Positions 1 through 10,202 of a stretch of 23,789 nt of DNA are shown piece after piece (position 1 is the stretch's first letter; every line of letters starts with the position of its first letter). Source of the stretch: Paramacrobiotus richtersi (taxonomy: Eukaryota; Tardigrada; Eutardigrada; Parachela; Macrobiotidae). The notes under the pieces were generated by a model. That model was not told the origin of the DNA and made no database searches. It worked only from the letters and a program-made list of their open reading frames with translations. A program made the position numbers and the translations under genes. Location: positions 1 through 23,789 of the forward strand of contig JAQGAU010000802.1 of the NCBI GenBank assembly GCA_034698045.1, written 5' to 3'.

Positions 1-257
1 TGGAATTCCTCTTCATAAATTCTGTCGAGGGTGTCATCCAGGTCGTCACATACCAGCTCCGCCATCTTCCGAAGGACTGGGATTAGCTTCGCAAAGGACC
101 ATTGTCCGGAAGACGGATTATCAGGGAAAAAATCACGGATGTCGTCGAAAATTGGTTTTCGATTGTCGGGTTTAGCTGGGATTGCCATTGTATCTCGGTC
201 TGGTTGGCCCAGCTTCGGATTTCTAGACTGTAGTCGATACAGTAAAACCTGTGACAT
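1..257 (-). CDS. 5' part of an unknown acidic protein, cut by the window edge
   Basis: Read on the minus strand, a frame stays open from an ATG at 257 (or a later ATG at 188) to base 1 with no stop, so the gene continues outside the window. The longer start gives about 85 residues, the shorter about 62. The shorter form begins MAIPAKPDNRKPIFDDIRD and becomes acidic (CDDLDDTLDRIYEEEF) at the edge. The frame is open further upstream to a TAG near 330, so an earlier exon boundary is also possible. I do not recognise the family. Amino-acid composition looks protein-like, with mixed hydrophobic and charged residues and no low complexity. It lies downstream of, and on the same strand as, the GPCR exon, but no signal peptide or membrane segment is visible. 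It may belong to a mobile element whose motif array lies just upstream. Confidence 0.4.
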   Translation of the reverse strand, partial: MSQVLLYRLQSRNPKLGQPDRDTMAIPAKPDNRKPIFDDIRDFFPDNPSSGQWSFAKLIPVLRKMAELVCDDLDDTLDRIYEEEF

Positions 258-412
258 TGAACACCTCCGTACTTTGAACAAGGGTCTACATTGAACGCGT
301 TCATTGGAACCGGCGCGTCCCGTAGACTATAACATAGGGGGAGACCTGTGTACATTGAACACCCTTGTAATGTGTACATTAAACATTTCCTTTGTCACGG
401 GCATGTTAAACC
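251..412. repeat. Interspersed array of ACATTGAACAC-like motifs
   Basis: Variants of one short word recur on the plus strand: GTGACATTGAACAC (251-264), ACTTTGAACAAG (271-282), CTACATTGAACGCG (286-299), TCATTGGAAC (301-310), GTGTACATTGAACAC (348-362), TGTGTACATTAAAC (371-384) and GCATGTTAAACC (401-412). Spacing is irregular, so this is not a simple tandem repeat. Such arrays occur as protein-binding sites in promoters and in the subterminal regions of DNA transposons. Which applies here is unknown. Confidence 0.5.
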
Positions 413-699
413 GCCCTGTTCAAACAACAAGCGCATAGAAAGTGCCCGTTTTAGCACGGAACCATTGTTTTCATAAAACTACCGTTCATTTTTTTACCGC
501 GCAGGAGAAAGCTTACAAGGGTTAGTCGCGTTTAACAGTCTAAAGTGCGGAACTTTCGATAATTTCGATGTCCGCCATCAAATTAATCATCTACCTATAG
601 ATTGATCGTTTCGATTTCCGCCTAGGGATCGTCATCCAATCAACGGCATGAATGAAACGCAGCAAGAGTCTTACATCAATAAAACGTGATTTGACTTAC
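413..699. other. Non-coding stretch, probably start of a GPCR intron
   Basis: No credible coding frame, RNA gene or repeat is seen. The part next to 699 begins with GTAAGT on the minus strand and so should be the 5' end of the intron following the GPCR exon. No exon for TM6 or TM7 is visible here. Confidence 0.4.
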
Positions 700-1531
700 C
701 GGAAAGAGACCCTCCGTCCGACTGCTCACGCTTTTCACCCTTTCCTCCCACATTACTCTCAACAACCAGCTGAGTATCCTCAAGACTCAGCGAGCTTCCG
801 GGAGCCATTCCGCATCGATCACCACTAACAATCGTCCGCGGATTGGAATGCAACCGGAGTACACAAGCGGCGTGTTTCCGGCGTGTCATCCGCTGCAGTT
901 TCCACTTCCCGGCAAAATATCCCAATCTCCACTGGCTGACGATCAACAATCCCACCGAGATTGGTATAGACATGGCAAAAAACCAGTCCGAGTACCACGT
1001 GGACCAGGTGGCCAAGAAGGTGCTGTCAATCTGCGGCATGTAAACAAACGGCACCGGCATACAGATCACGCAGATCAGCGCCGCGAGAATGAAATACAAC
1101 CAGACAAACACACACAACCAACGGTGTTTACTGGGCGTGGAGTGCTGAATGTACAAGCGGGGGAATTCAATCGCCGCCCATCGGTCGGCGTTCAGGACGG
1201 CTAGGCTGGTCGGGGAGAGGACGGTGGATAGGACGGCGAGCACGACGACTGGATGGACGATGGGTGGATAGTGTTCGTTAAGTATGAGAATCGATAAGCG
1301 GTTGACCAAGCAGCACGCTCCGAAGAGCAGGTCGGAGAGGGATAATGAGATGAACCAGAGGACGGTTGGGTGCTGGTGAACTGTCCGGCTGAAGACCAGT
1401 AAACTAAAGACGTTGGCCACGACGATCGCCGCACCGAGCAGCAGGATCGGCACTTCGGCTGAAAATGTACGCGTCAGCGCGATCGGTCCGCAGGTGGTGT
1501 TGGTAATACAGCTGGCATTCCCGTAATCCAT
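700..1531 (-). CDS. Class A (rhodopsin-like) GPCR, first coding exon, TM1-TM5
   Basis: The product should be a plasma-membrane receptor coupling an unknown ligand to G proteins. From the ATG at 1531 the exon codes 277 residues. The short N-terminus has Asn-glycosylation sequons (NAS, NTT). TM1 is about residues 26-48 with Asn40 (position 1.50). TM2 has LSLSD with Asp67 (2.50). TM3 ends in DRW (116-118) in place of DRY. TM4 has tryptophans and a proline. TM5 has SIPISVGLL with Pro190 (5.50). A basic, serine-rich third loop follows. The frame reaches a consensus donor (CCG/GTAAGTC), so the exon ends at 700 in phase 1; reading on gives only nine residues and a stop. TM6 and TM7 must come from another exon, and none lies in the window. 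The usual Cys at the top of TM3 is absent, so the conserved disulfide is missing. A ligand cannot be assigned. Confidence 0.8.
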
Positions 1532-4505
1532 TGAATCAACCACTATTTGGCTTTTATGATGAGAAAGCCACCGTCTGTTCCTCGAAGAACTTATAGTCCC
1601 AGTCTCGTTAAAATTAGCACAGATGTAATATACAAGATTACCGGTAATAATCTGTATAATCCAAGGAACGGTCGGGATTATGTTATTCCATAGAGAAATC
1701 TCACGTAATGAGTTTGGGATACGGTTTTCGCAAGCGGATAATGCTAGTCACACGATAATGGATTGTCTCGCTAAAATTCTAGGTAACGCCGTCGTTAAGT
1801 CTTTAATCCCGCAAATCAGGATACCGTAACAAGCAGTCAAAAGATAATCGTGTACAGTGGCATCTGAAGGTCAGGTATCACTTCAGCGTAACTGGCAGAT
1901 TAACCAGGACCGCTAAGTTTAGCGATTCCAATCTTGTGATTTCTCTATCGCGGGATAATGCCGCATCGAGTTATGATACACGTTTAGGAACGATGACGCG
2001 GCCAAGCAGATAGAGACGTTCATAAAGAAAACGTATACAAGATTCAGCAGACGAAGCCGGATTTAATCAGCCGAATGCGTTTATTAAAAAGAACCACAGC
2101 GACTATGCGACTGGCATTAGCATTCCAGGGTGCACAAAAGCTGCTGAAAACGGCTCTGTACATTTCTGAATGTACTACTGTACTCTACGTCAACAGCCGG
2201 TATTGTATTACAGGAAGAATGAATAATCGATTACCCACACATAAAGAGCTACCGGCTGCCTTTCTAACGGCACTGCACTGTGTTTCCTACGGATGCGAAG
2301 TGTCGGGCGCAGATATGCGCATTGTCCCTAAGTGGGCAAGTCGTTCAATTCCCCTCACGTGCTCATCCTCCAGTGCAAACAACTGGTTGTATGGCATTTG
2401 CATTAGACAACTCTTGGCATTGACAAAAGTCTGTTGACAATGTGGTATAACAAAGTCAACAAGATAAACGAAGGTTGGGGATAATCCGTGTTTGTAGCAC
2501 TCAACGTAAGATCATAATAATTAGATAATGTCTCTTGCGCTACACAAGACGACGTACGAAATTAATTTTTGTCTTACGGGGGAGTTGTTTATCTACGCTA
2601 GTGGACACTGACAAGTGACAACGGTGCGGCAGTATTTTGATAAGCAGAACAGTGCACGCGATGTTGCGCTCTCCAACTTTCCCACGGCACGATGTACATT
2701 CACTGGTGTGTGAAGTAGCAGCAAATAACAATTACTGTAGTCTTACGTCGCAGCGATAGTACTACTAATCGGAAATACCTAAATGTGTTTCGAACACGCA
2801 ATATTCTCTTACCGCGGAAAACTGGCCTATTTCTGGCTTTTCCAAGTAAGAGCTACAATTTCTTGTGTTTTACGGATGAAAGAGCTCTGATCACAGCTTC
2901 GCAGTGCTCACGTGCGCTGTATAGTTACTTACTAGTTAAGTGCACTCGCTGCTTGCGGGTACTGATCGAAGGAAGCCGAAGGAGAAGGATCCGTGTGTCT
3001 AAAAGGCACTAAAAACTGGAACTGACAGCCTGCCTCTTGGAATGTCAAGTCGCAGCGTTTGATTGCTTGTGCAAACACAGGATGGAGAATGTTTCTAACG
3101 AGCGTAGTACGGTACATGCGCACTTTCCCGAATGCCTTGTCACATATACGAAGCTTCTTTCGACTCCTCCGTTTTCTTTAAATTGTTTTCAGCGTATTTC
3201 CGCACCTAAACCTTAATTCCTCATGACACGTATAAGAAAACAACAACTGCTTGAAATTTCTTGTCATTCCATTCTCGGATATGCTTCAGCTTAATCCAGC
3301 TGTTTATGTTGGTAAACGTGAAAAACGTGCTGTTGAAAAACGTGTCGCATTTATGATCGAAACGAAACGTGCCATAATTGTAAAGTCCTGAAGCCTGGCG
3401 TCCTGAGTGTTGTAATAATTCGCACTTTTCTTGGCGCGGCAGTGCCCTGGTCGTGCAGGCTCTGTAATTATCGCGGTTGTGCAACTATCGCGTGGAATTT
3501 GCGTATACTATTTATAAAACTAATAATATGGCCGATTTGCTTGAAATTTGACCAGCATGTTCCCTTTACGAGTTCTAGAACCCTGTTGTTTTTGCGCCAT
3601 ACTTTGTCAAAAATGACATGGTTATAAGGGATGAACTGCACCACGTATGTATACCAAAGGATACAGCCGTTTATATACCAAAGGATACAGCTTCCGTTTT
3701 CAACGCAAGCACCTATGGAGGCGATCAGAGTCCTATCTGTTTTAACGATTAGTAAAAACCTTTTCTTTGACTGATGGCGAAAGAACAGCCTTCGATGTGT
3801 TGTGACGCTCATCTAAATCGTTACATTCCTGTAACCTGCCACGTAAACGATGAGTTGCAAAGCACAGATTATCGAACGCTCATCTGTATAAAAAAAGGTA
3901 GACTGGAATATTCCTGTACAGATAATAGTTATATGCACATAACAGCAGCAGTCTACGGTGTTCGTACTATCCGTAATCCGGTTTAATGCATGTTGTTGTT
4001 CAGCTACAGAACCACAATGTCATTTGCTAACTTATGTACTATACGGTATTGCACATAACAGCCGCAGAGTCACGCTTACTAACATATTAATGATTGATAG
4101 TTGTTAACAGTCCAGCTCAGGCGCCATCTATAACCGGTTTCTACAAACATAACAAAGCGATGGAGAATTCCAGACCGGAAACTTTCGCACAGACTCTTTG
4201 GTTTACACGCGGGCGCTTATAGCAGAACTCTATGACCTGGTTTGTTGAAAGTTACTTTGGGCTATGTGAGGCAACACAAACAACGCCAAGTTACGCGTTA
4301 ACTGAACTAATCTGTCGCCCAGATTTTAGGTTCTTATAGTAGAGTCCTTGGTTGTGATTTCTGACCCAACAAAGCAGCTGTACTGCGAAGGGAAAGCGGA
4401 AGCTGACTGATAAAACTTAAAGGCACGCGGCTGTTACGAGATACACTGAATTAAACCAACACCTTACTTAACACGATCGAAACGGGACCCATGCCAGCTG
4501 TTTGT
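1532..4505. other. Long non-coding stretch upstream of the GPCR gene
   Basis: The open frames here are short (up to about 120 codons) with no recognisable domain, signal peptide or convincing splice structure. Visible structures are a 7-bp hairpin GTACATT-tctg-AATGTAC at 2158-2175 and a 24-bp tandem duplication at 3650-3691. The first few hundred bases should contain the GPCR promoter on the minus strand, but I see no clear TATA element. Confidence 0.4.
3650..3691. repeat. 24-bp tandem duplication, about 1.75 copies
   Basis: The word TATACCAAAGGATACAGC occurs at 3650-3667 and again, identical, at 3674-3691, giving a 24-bp period. It is probably a recent replication-slippage event in non-coding DNA. 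Confidence 0.85.
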
Positions 4506-4586
4506 AAACCGCACATCCATACATTCAGCCACACTTGGAGTGGCGGAATGTATGGATCCTTGGATAAGCTAGGCCGAGCGCGGTTT
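4506..4586. other. Strong hairpin (4515-4557) inside a second pair of inverted arms
   Basis: ATCCATACATTC (4515-4526) is the exact reverse complement of GAATGTATGGAT (4546-4557). Inside it, after one A/G mismatch, GCCAC (4528-4532) pairs with GTGGC (4540-4544) around the 7-nt loop ACTTGGA. The stem is therefore 17 base pairs with one mismatch. Outside, AAACCGC (4506-4512) is complementary to GCGGTTT (4580-4586). The hairpin is shorter than a usual animal microRNA precursor. It could be a structured RNA, a cruciform, or the remains of a mobile-element end. Confidence 0.75.
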
Positions 4587-4934
4587 GGACTTCGATGGGT
4601 GATTACTCTGCTCTCCGGGCTCACTCCTGCAGCTGGAAGTCAGCATCAGCGCTGGCCGCACACGGATCGGTAACGCGTTTCTGGTGACGCCTGAGGCTTA
4701 AACTGATTCCTCGTCACTCGTGGATCAACTTGCTTGCGGGATAACGTCAACACCTACCCTCCAGACTCACCAGCCTATGGATGAAATACTGCATCGATAT
4801 AGATCTTGTTGTCTAATGGCTTATTGCTGTGATGCCGCGCTCTTCCTGGGTGTGATAGTGATGCGAGTTCGATGTCATTTCCGTGATGTGTTGCTTGTGG
4901 TTGGCATTGCCTGTGCTACACTGCGTGTGGCACC

Positions 4935-5133
4935 GAATGATTCCACCAGGCAGAAGAGGTGAGCCCAGTAAATCCAGCTGCTCTGGTGCGACGATTTGGA
5001 CGTCCGGGAAGGCTTCTAGAAATTTACCTAAAGTATCCATGCGTCCTTCTTCCGTTCCGCCATAGGCATACACCTCACACTTTGCCATATTTAGCTCCAG
5101 TCTAACTTGCGCAGCTTCGTCTTGCAGCCTTGC
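4935..5133 (-). pseudogene. Fossil fragment of a LINE reverse transcriptase
   Basis: The minus-strand frame reads LQDEAAQVRLELNMAKCEVY, later QLDLLGSPLLPGGI. This aligns without large gaps to the segment just after the YLDD motif of the LINE at 15844-17547, which reads IQESGEAVGLELNISKCELF and later LLGAPIFEEA. In the family this part lies between the RT catalytic motif and the thumb. A TAG stop sits directly upstream in frame (about 5137), and the similarity ends after the GGI near 4935, so both sides are cut. It is an old internal fragment of a related but different LINE lineage. An ATG at 5088 inside it gives a longer frame down to 4813, but the part beyond GGI does not resemble RT. Confidence 0.75.
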
Positions 5134-5140
5134 CTACGGT

Positions 5141-6732
5141 TAGTCATTACACTGCCAGTCCCGGTTGGGTGAAGTGCGCGGTAAGGCTATTTTTCGTGCC
5201 ATTTCCTGGCGCGCGTATAGTAAAGGTCTTTGCGAAATATGGGTTAAACCGAGGTGCTGTATTCCCAGCGGCCAATTTTAAGGATGCAAGAAATTAGCAT
5301 TGTTTATGTAGTCTTTCCTGAACGTTGTAAACGGACTGGCATACTGTTTGGCAAATGGCAATCCAACTCCAGTGACATTTAACATCACAGAAGAGTGTAG
5401 CATATGTGGGATGCAAAAGTATTTTTGCCTTCACTGTTGGTCCCTGCCGAACGGTGCGATCGCCACCAGTAGCTCATTTTAAACAACAACATCTTTCCTT
5501 TCCACTGATATCATCGGTTTTTGTTACATCAGGTTGAGCAACGTAGTTAAAACCACTTGTTTCAAAACCGTTGCCAATTCTGCACTAGATAAAAAATTTC
5601 TGTAAAGTTCTGTAACCATCGGTAACCGAAGCATCGTCCTGAACTTCAAACTTTATAGTCGCCATAGTTTAACATACGGGCGTACATCCTACCGCTCCCA
5701 AATGTCGTTACCTACATGAAAATGGACTGCAGTTTCAAAACCAAACAGTGCAGGATAGTGAGGATACATTTACCATACTGTGGTTTTTGTGCTAACGAAC
5801 CCTTCCAGTTTTGGTTGCAGTATTTTGATGAAATACTATATTTCCAGAATACCTGCGGTAAAAATTACACCTGCCATAGTCAAAGTAAATTTTCGCGATA
5901 CAGATAATTCGCAAATGTTAATTTTTTTTGAAAACAGTGTAACCAACCGGAATTGCGCGTTTGCACGAAAACGACAGCACATATATCCTTCACTATTTGG
6001 ATTTCGTGCTCGTAATGCGTTTCATGTAGTAAGCGACATTTGCGGGCGTGCTCGTAGTGCGTTTCATGTAGGAAGCGATATTTGCGGGCGGTAGCATGAA
6101 CCCCGTATGTTATATTATGGGAGATTTCAAACTGTGCTTGAGCTTTTGACCAGGCGGAGCTGGAGTCCCGCAGATAAGGTGAGTCTTAAAAATGGAGTAA
6201 TTCAGAAGACTCAAAGTGTGGAGTCAAATCTGCAATCGGCTTCTGTCCTCCTTGAAGCACCCCTTGTGGTTATTGTTGTTGTAATCCCGTTTCGGTCAAT
6301 GTGTCCGAATGTTTAACAGCAGGACAGCTTCGAACAATGCCATGACCCACACGTCAACTGCGTATATTCCCAATGTGGAGGCGCGAATAAATATGCGCGC
6401 CATTGTTAAACTTGTCTGGTATATCGTAAGGACGGGCATTCCAATTCCATTCCAAGGTGCCCATCACCGTGAAATGCCAGTCCGTAGAATATCGTACATG
6501 TAAATGCTTACCGGTCGTTAGTCAACTATTTCTCGGGCTAATCAACACGGACAATCAAAAGCAAGCGCCGATGTGCATTCGAGATAAAGCGTGTCGGCCG
6601 CATGCATACAAAACACAAACATCCGATGTGAAAGTTAATATCCTGCAGTTACCAAACATAGAATTGGTGATCTGACTTTAACTTTAAATCGGTGATTTCA
6701 ACGTAACTGGCATTTGGAATCAAGTCACCGCG
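5141..6732. other. Non-coding stretch before the secreted-protein gene
   Basis: No convincing gene is seen. There is a 42-bp tandem repeat at 6005-6088. A possible short exon lies at 6107-6178: an ATG frame of 24 codons (MLYYGRFQ...SPADK) that runs into a strong donor, AAG/GTGAGT at 6179. No following exon could be linked to it, so it is not listed as a gene. Confidence 0.35.
6005..6088. repeat. 42-bp tandem duplication
   Basis: Two head-to-tail copies of a 42-bp unit (6005-6046 and 6047-6088), each starting CGTGCTCGTA and ending ATTTGCGGG, differ at about three positions. The period is a multiple of three and one frame is open through both copies, giving a 14-residue repeat (RARNAFHVVSDICG, then RARSAFHVGSDICG). 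The surrounding frame has no other sign of coding, so I treat it as a DNA repeat. Confidence 0.85.
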
Positions 6733-7955
6733 ATGATTTCTAAGGCCTGGATTTTCTTTCCAGTCTGCTTTGTTGTATACAGTACATGTTCGGCAGTTGA
6801 CAGCGCAGCTTGCTGTGCAGCAGCTGCAGAATACGAAGAACTGGCGAACAGTGTGAATCGGGCCCTTAGCAATCTTGCGGCGATTTTCGGAGTGTCCCCA
6901 GGTGGAAATTTGTTCCAGCCTTCAGCTGCCGGTGTGGACCCCACTACGGCACAAAGCGCTGTTGATGATGTTTGTCCGTAAGAGCTTTCCAAAACTGTAT
7001 AAATAAGTTAATGAAACAAAACCGCTTATCGATTTCCAAACAGGTTTCGAAATCATAATAATTGTCAGAATCTTAATGTTGTCTCTCCTATGGTAGGAAG
7101 TTAAACGTTTCCGCGCAGGCTGTGGATAATGTTATTAGTCGATGTTCGCCTACTTCTGAACGATGCGGCAGATACAGACCTTCGGGTCTGGAACCGATGG
7201 CTGCGGCGGATACATTACGGGCTGCTGGCAAGCTCTGTGAGAACGTTCAGGCAGCGGAATATGTCCAGCCAGTCCAAACGCTGGCGACATGCTGGATGTC
7301 GCTAGCTCCAAAATGGCTCCAGTCTACGGAAGCAAACCATCAGGAGACAAGGCGTATCAACGGGCTAGGGATTGCAGAATCCCTCGCTTCTTTTGAGAAT
7401 TCCTCCGTTTCTTGTGGATTTATCTGCGGCCGCAAATGCGCCTGCCGGTAAGCAGATGCCGGGTTGGCTAATAAAACGTGCGCCCTCCATCCTGCGAAAT
7501 TTCTTGTTGCTTGCGCTGGCTCTACGTGCGCCAGAGACTTACCTTTCCCCTTGTTTTTGCTTGCCCACCTGGTACGCTGGTTGGTTACTTAAAATAACAG
7601 CCCTAAATCCGAATCACCATCCTTGGCCATCGTGGTACGGGTCTTCAAGTTTTCAACCCAATCCATTAGTGGTAGCTTAGGAGTTACCGTTATAATAGTG
7701 GCAGTCTTCGGTAAATAACTTTCGTTTCTGAATTACTGCAGGACGGTACAATTGGCCGTGCCATGGTTTACTACCCAACCTAACGCGCATATCCGGGATA
7801 TATGCAGTCAAAAGGAGCACAGTTTAGTCCTAGAGCTGCAGGAGAGGGTGCTGAACGCCTTACACTGTTCCGAATTCGGGGATTATGTCAAGGATTGGGG
7901 CTGGTTGAAAATCAACTATCAAGCTAATCAAACAACGCCACCTCTCCAACACTGA
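6733..7955 (+). CDS. Secreted cysteine-rich protein, three exons, unknown family
   Basis: Proposed exons are 6733-6977, 7097-7447 and 7742-7955, giving 269 residues. The ATG opens a clear signal peptide: Lys4, a hydrophobic core (AWIFFPVCFVVY) and a small-residue site near CSA/V at residue 21. The first donor is CC/GTAAGA (phase 2). The acceptor TCTCTCCTATGGTAG/G keeps the frame; the nearer CGCAG acceptor would not. The second donor is CCG/GTAAGC (phase 2) and the last acceptor is TGAATTACTGCAG/G. The mature chain has about 13 cysteines, including CC at 27-28 and a cluster CGFICGRKCAC at the exon 2 end. AQSAVDDVC (exon 1) and SAQAVDNVISRC (exon 2) look like an internal repeat. Sequons NVS and NSS are present. 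The protein is likely exported and disulfide-bonded. I do not recognise the family and propose no function. Exon structure is inferred from phase and consensus only. Confidence 0.55.
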
Positions 7956-8649
7956 GCTTCTTGGACAATGGTGTGTTGCGTGAACGTTTCCTTATTATTG
8001 TTTCCTGTCGGCGTTATGACGTCCGCTCGAATGGTCTTTAAAAAACCTGAAAAGCATTTTTTTAAATTCCACTTCAGTGTACAACCTTAGTTGCAATGAA
8101 TGATGTTGGCGTGTCGGGTTTTTCTTAGCAGATGCATTTCCGCTCCACGACCTTTCTGTGACTGGCAGTCCAATCGGCCGTAAACTGATTATAATACTTT
8201 GTATATAATAATACGTCAAATTTCATGTTGAACTCCCAAATACGGTTTTGCTGGACATTCAGCTTGTGGTTATCCTTAAATTTTATAAATGAATAATTAT
8301 ATAATTGGAAAATATTAGACTGCAGTCAGTTCACCTGGGACGGACCCGGAACCGGCCAACTCAAAGTTTCATTTGCTGCCCCAGAAATTCCAGATTCGTT
8401 ATTTTTTGAAATGCCTGTTACTTCTTGTTACTGAAACGGTGGACCACAAGTCTCGAGCTTTATAGTGCGCTTTCATAAAACTAGATGCAGCATCGCTGCC
8501 TCTGCGGCTGCGAAAGACGGAGGCGATTTTATTCCCCAGGTAATTTCAATAACTTTCGAACCGTTCCTCCTTTATTTTTTGACTTCTGTTGATTCAGCGA
8601 ATTTTTTCAGATTCTTTGATGCAATGCATTCTTTGATTCCTACAATCGG
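7956..8649. other. Non-coding, AT-rich; nothing recognised
   Basis: Short frames only. The 3' UTR of the secreted-protein gene should begin here, but no clear AATAAA close to the stop was seen. Confidence 0.35.
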
Positions 8650-8805
8650 TAGGCGGTCCGCAGTTCTGACTGCCTTCTCAAGAGAATAACCTTGACCGCC
8701 ACATGTTCAGTCAGCTCCACGAAAGTCGCCACGGTTTGGAATGGCAGCTTGGAATACCGTCCCGAAGGCCCCTTTGGCAATGTGATCGCTGTAGTTGTAA
8801 CGGTA
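8650..8805 (-). pseudogene. Protein-kinase N-lobe relic (glycine loop and VAVK)
   Basis: The minus strand reads YRYNYSDHIAKGAFGTVFQA (8805 to about 8746), a standard kinase glycine-rich loop, then AIPNRGDFRGAD and a TGA. One base further on, another frame continues EHVAVKVILL, the beta-3 strand with the ATP-anchoring lysine. A single extra T near 8708 explains the break. VFQA and VAVKVILL are shared with the kinase gene at 12513-15682, so this is a broken paralogous fragment. It begins right after CACCTGTTAG, which looks like a splice acceptor, so it may derive from one exon. After VKVILL the similarity fades. No other kinase pieces were found nearby on this strand. Confidence 0.65.
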
Positions 8806-9968
8806 CTAACAGGTGCAAAAGCCAAATTTTTCATCCTGAACGAAAGGATCACTATCATGCTCCCTTGACGCAGTGATTGATTTGAAAAAAAAGCGCTTGA
8901 AAAACTGGCCGGACGGTGATTGTGCAGCAACCTTCTAAAGACGGACCGAGAAGGGAAATGAAGGAAATGGCACAACGCGAGAATATAGGGGAATTTTTCT
9001 CGCCACATGCTATACACTACTTTATATTTCGCAAAGTTGTCATGGGCCGCACGAAATTAAATCTCGTTCGCAAGTACTGAGACATCCTATTTGAATGATA
9101 AAACGAGCATTCTTTTGCTAGCGGAAGTAACGCCGGCTAGCTGATGGCTCTGTTCTCGGCAGAACAAACAACAGCGCAAAGCAGCCGTTAGTAACATTTA
9201 CCGCTTTAAAGTCTTGCTGATACGCAGTTTTATTTGCTATAAGAACCACTTATCGGTTCCATTGGAATAACACTGGTTTAAACTGTTTGAATTATCCCGC
9301 GCCGGTAATAATCTCGAGCAGTGCACAGAGCATGCATGTGGTAGTACCCTTGAGCAGCATGACTCGTCCTTTAGTCGCTAATATTTGGTCGACCGTCACT
9401 TCGAGGAGCTACCAGTTGGTCGCACGCAACACATGGTTTGAAAACAACCCGTCGATGCGGCGTTTCGTCGCATAACTTTCTGTAGATATGCATTTGGTGA
9501 TATCCCCGTTTCGTCAATCGAACCAACTGGTTTCATAGCGTTTTAAGTTACTATGAAGCAGTAAGAACATCCTCGAGAATTCACCGCTTTAAGGCGCAGC
9601 ATTTTTGAATGTTTTGGGCAATTATATCAAATCCCGAACAAGACTGAAGTTAAAACTTAAGACCTTGGTTTTGTTAAGACTTAGACTGCCCTTTTTTTGT
9701 TATTTCAGTTGCAGATATGCACTGCAATAAAGTACAGCATAACAGTAAGTAGTCTGCGGTTTTGCTGTTGTTTTCGGAACCACATTAAGACAACAAAATT
9801 TCAGAAAGAATATGTTTCGTCTGACGTTTTATGCGTTAATGGCAATGACCTCCATCAACAATGAAGTGTTCAGTCGCAGGCTAACATGCAGCTGGTTCTG
9901 CTAATACTGATTGTCCAGGTGACAAAGCTTTACAGCCCGCCAAAACTAAACCTCGCCTAGCGGCACGG
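8806..9968. other. Non-coding stretch; nothing recognised
   Basis: A minus-strand frame of about 125 codons overlaps the kinase relic and extends to 9017, but its upstream part shows no family. No RNA gene or large repeat is seen. Confidence 0.35.
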
Positions 9969-10103
9969 GTAGGCAGACGATGCCTACGTTTCTGATTGGC
10001 CCAACTGGGCCTCCCCTTCTCTGATATCTATTGTAAAGGGCATCGCTTAGCCGCTAAAGAAAGGTTATAAAGATATAAATGCGCGCTGCAGCGGCGATCA
10101 TTC
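9969..10103 (+). promoter_or_regulatory. TATA promoter of the MULE/FLYWCH gene, with upstream palindromes
   Basis: Two overlapping-phase TATAAA boxes lie at 10066-10071 and 10074-10079. An initiator-like TCATTC lies at 10098-10103, about 32 bp downstream, and the ATG follows at 10203. Upstream are ATTGG (9995-9999, an inverted CCAAT box), a palindrome GGCCCA-AC-TGGGCC (9998-10011) and a hairpin GTAGGCA-GACGA-TGCCTAC (9969-9987). The spacing is as expected for a core promoter. Factor binding at the palindromes is inference. Confidence 0.5.
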
Positions 10104-10202
10104 ACCATTACTCAGCTTGATGAAAATTTTTGTGCTGCTTCTAATCTCGTTCCGTTGTTTCGAATTTTGCCGTTGCATCAATTTGGCTTACGACAGTCAG
10201 AC

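Noticed and set aside
2075-2437. Open frame of 120 codons on the plus strand
   Set aside because: No domain, biased composition or splice context; consistent with chance in non-coding DNA.
4813-4934. Continuation of the LINE fragment past the GGI
   Set aside because: The frame is open but no longer resembles any reverse transcriptase.
6107-6178. Short exon with a strong donor at 6179
   Set aside because: No downstream exon with compatible phase could be identified; too short to support alone.
8640-9017. Minus-strand frame of 125 codons as an intact gene
   Set aside because: Only its C-terminal part resembles a kinase, and that part is in two frames; the rest matches nothing. Annotated as a relic instead.
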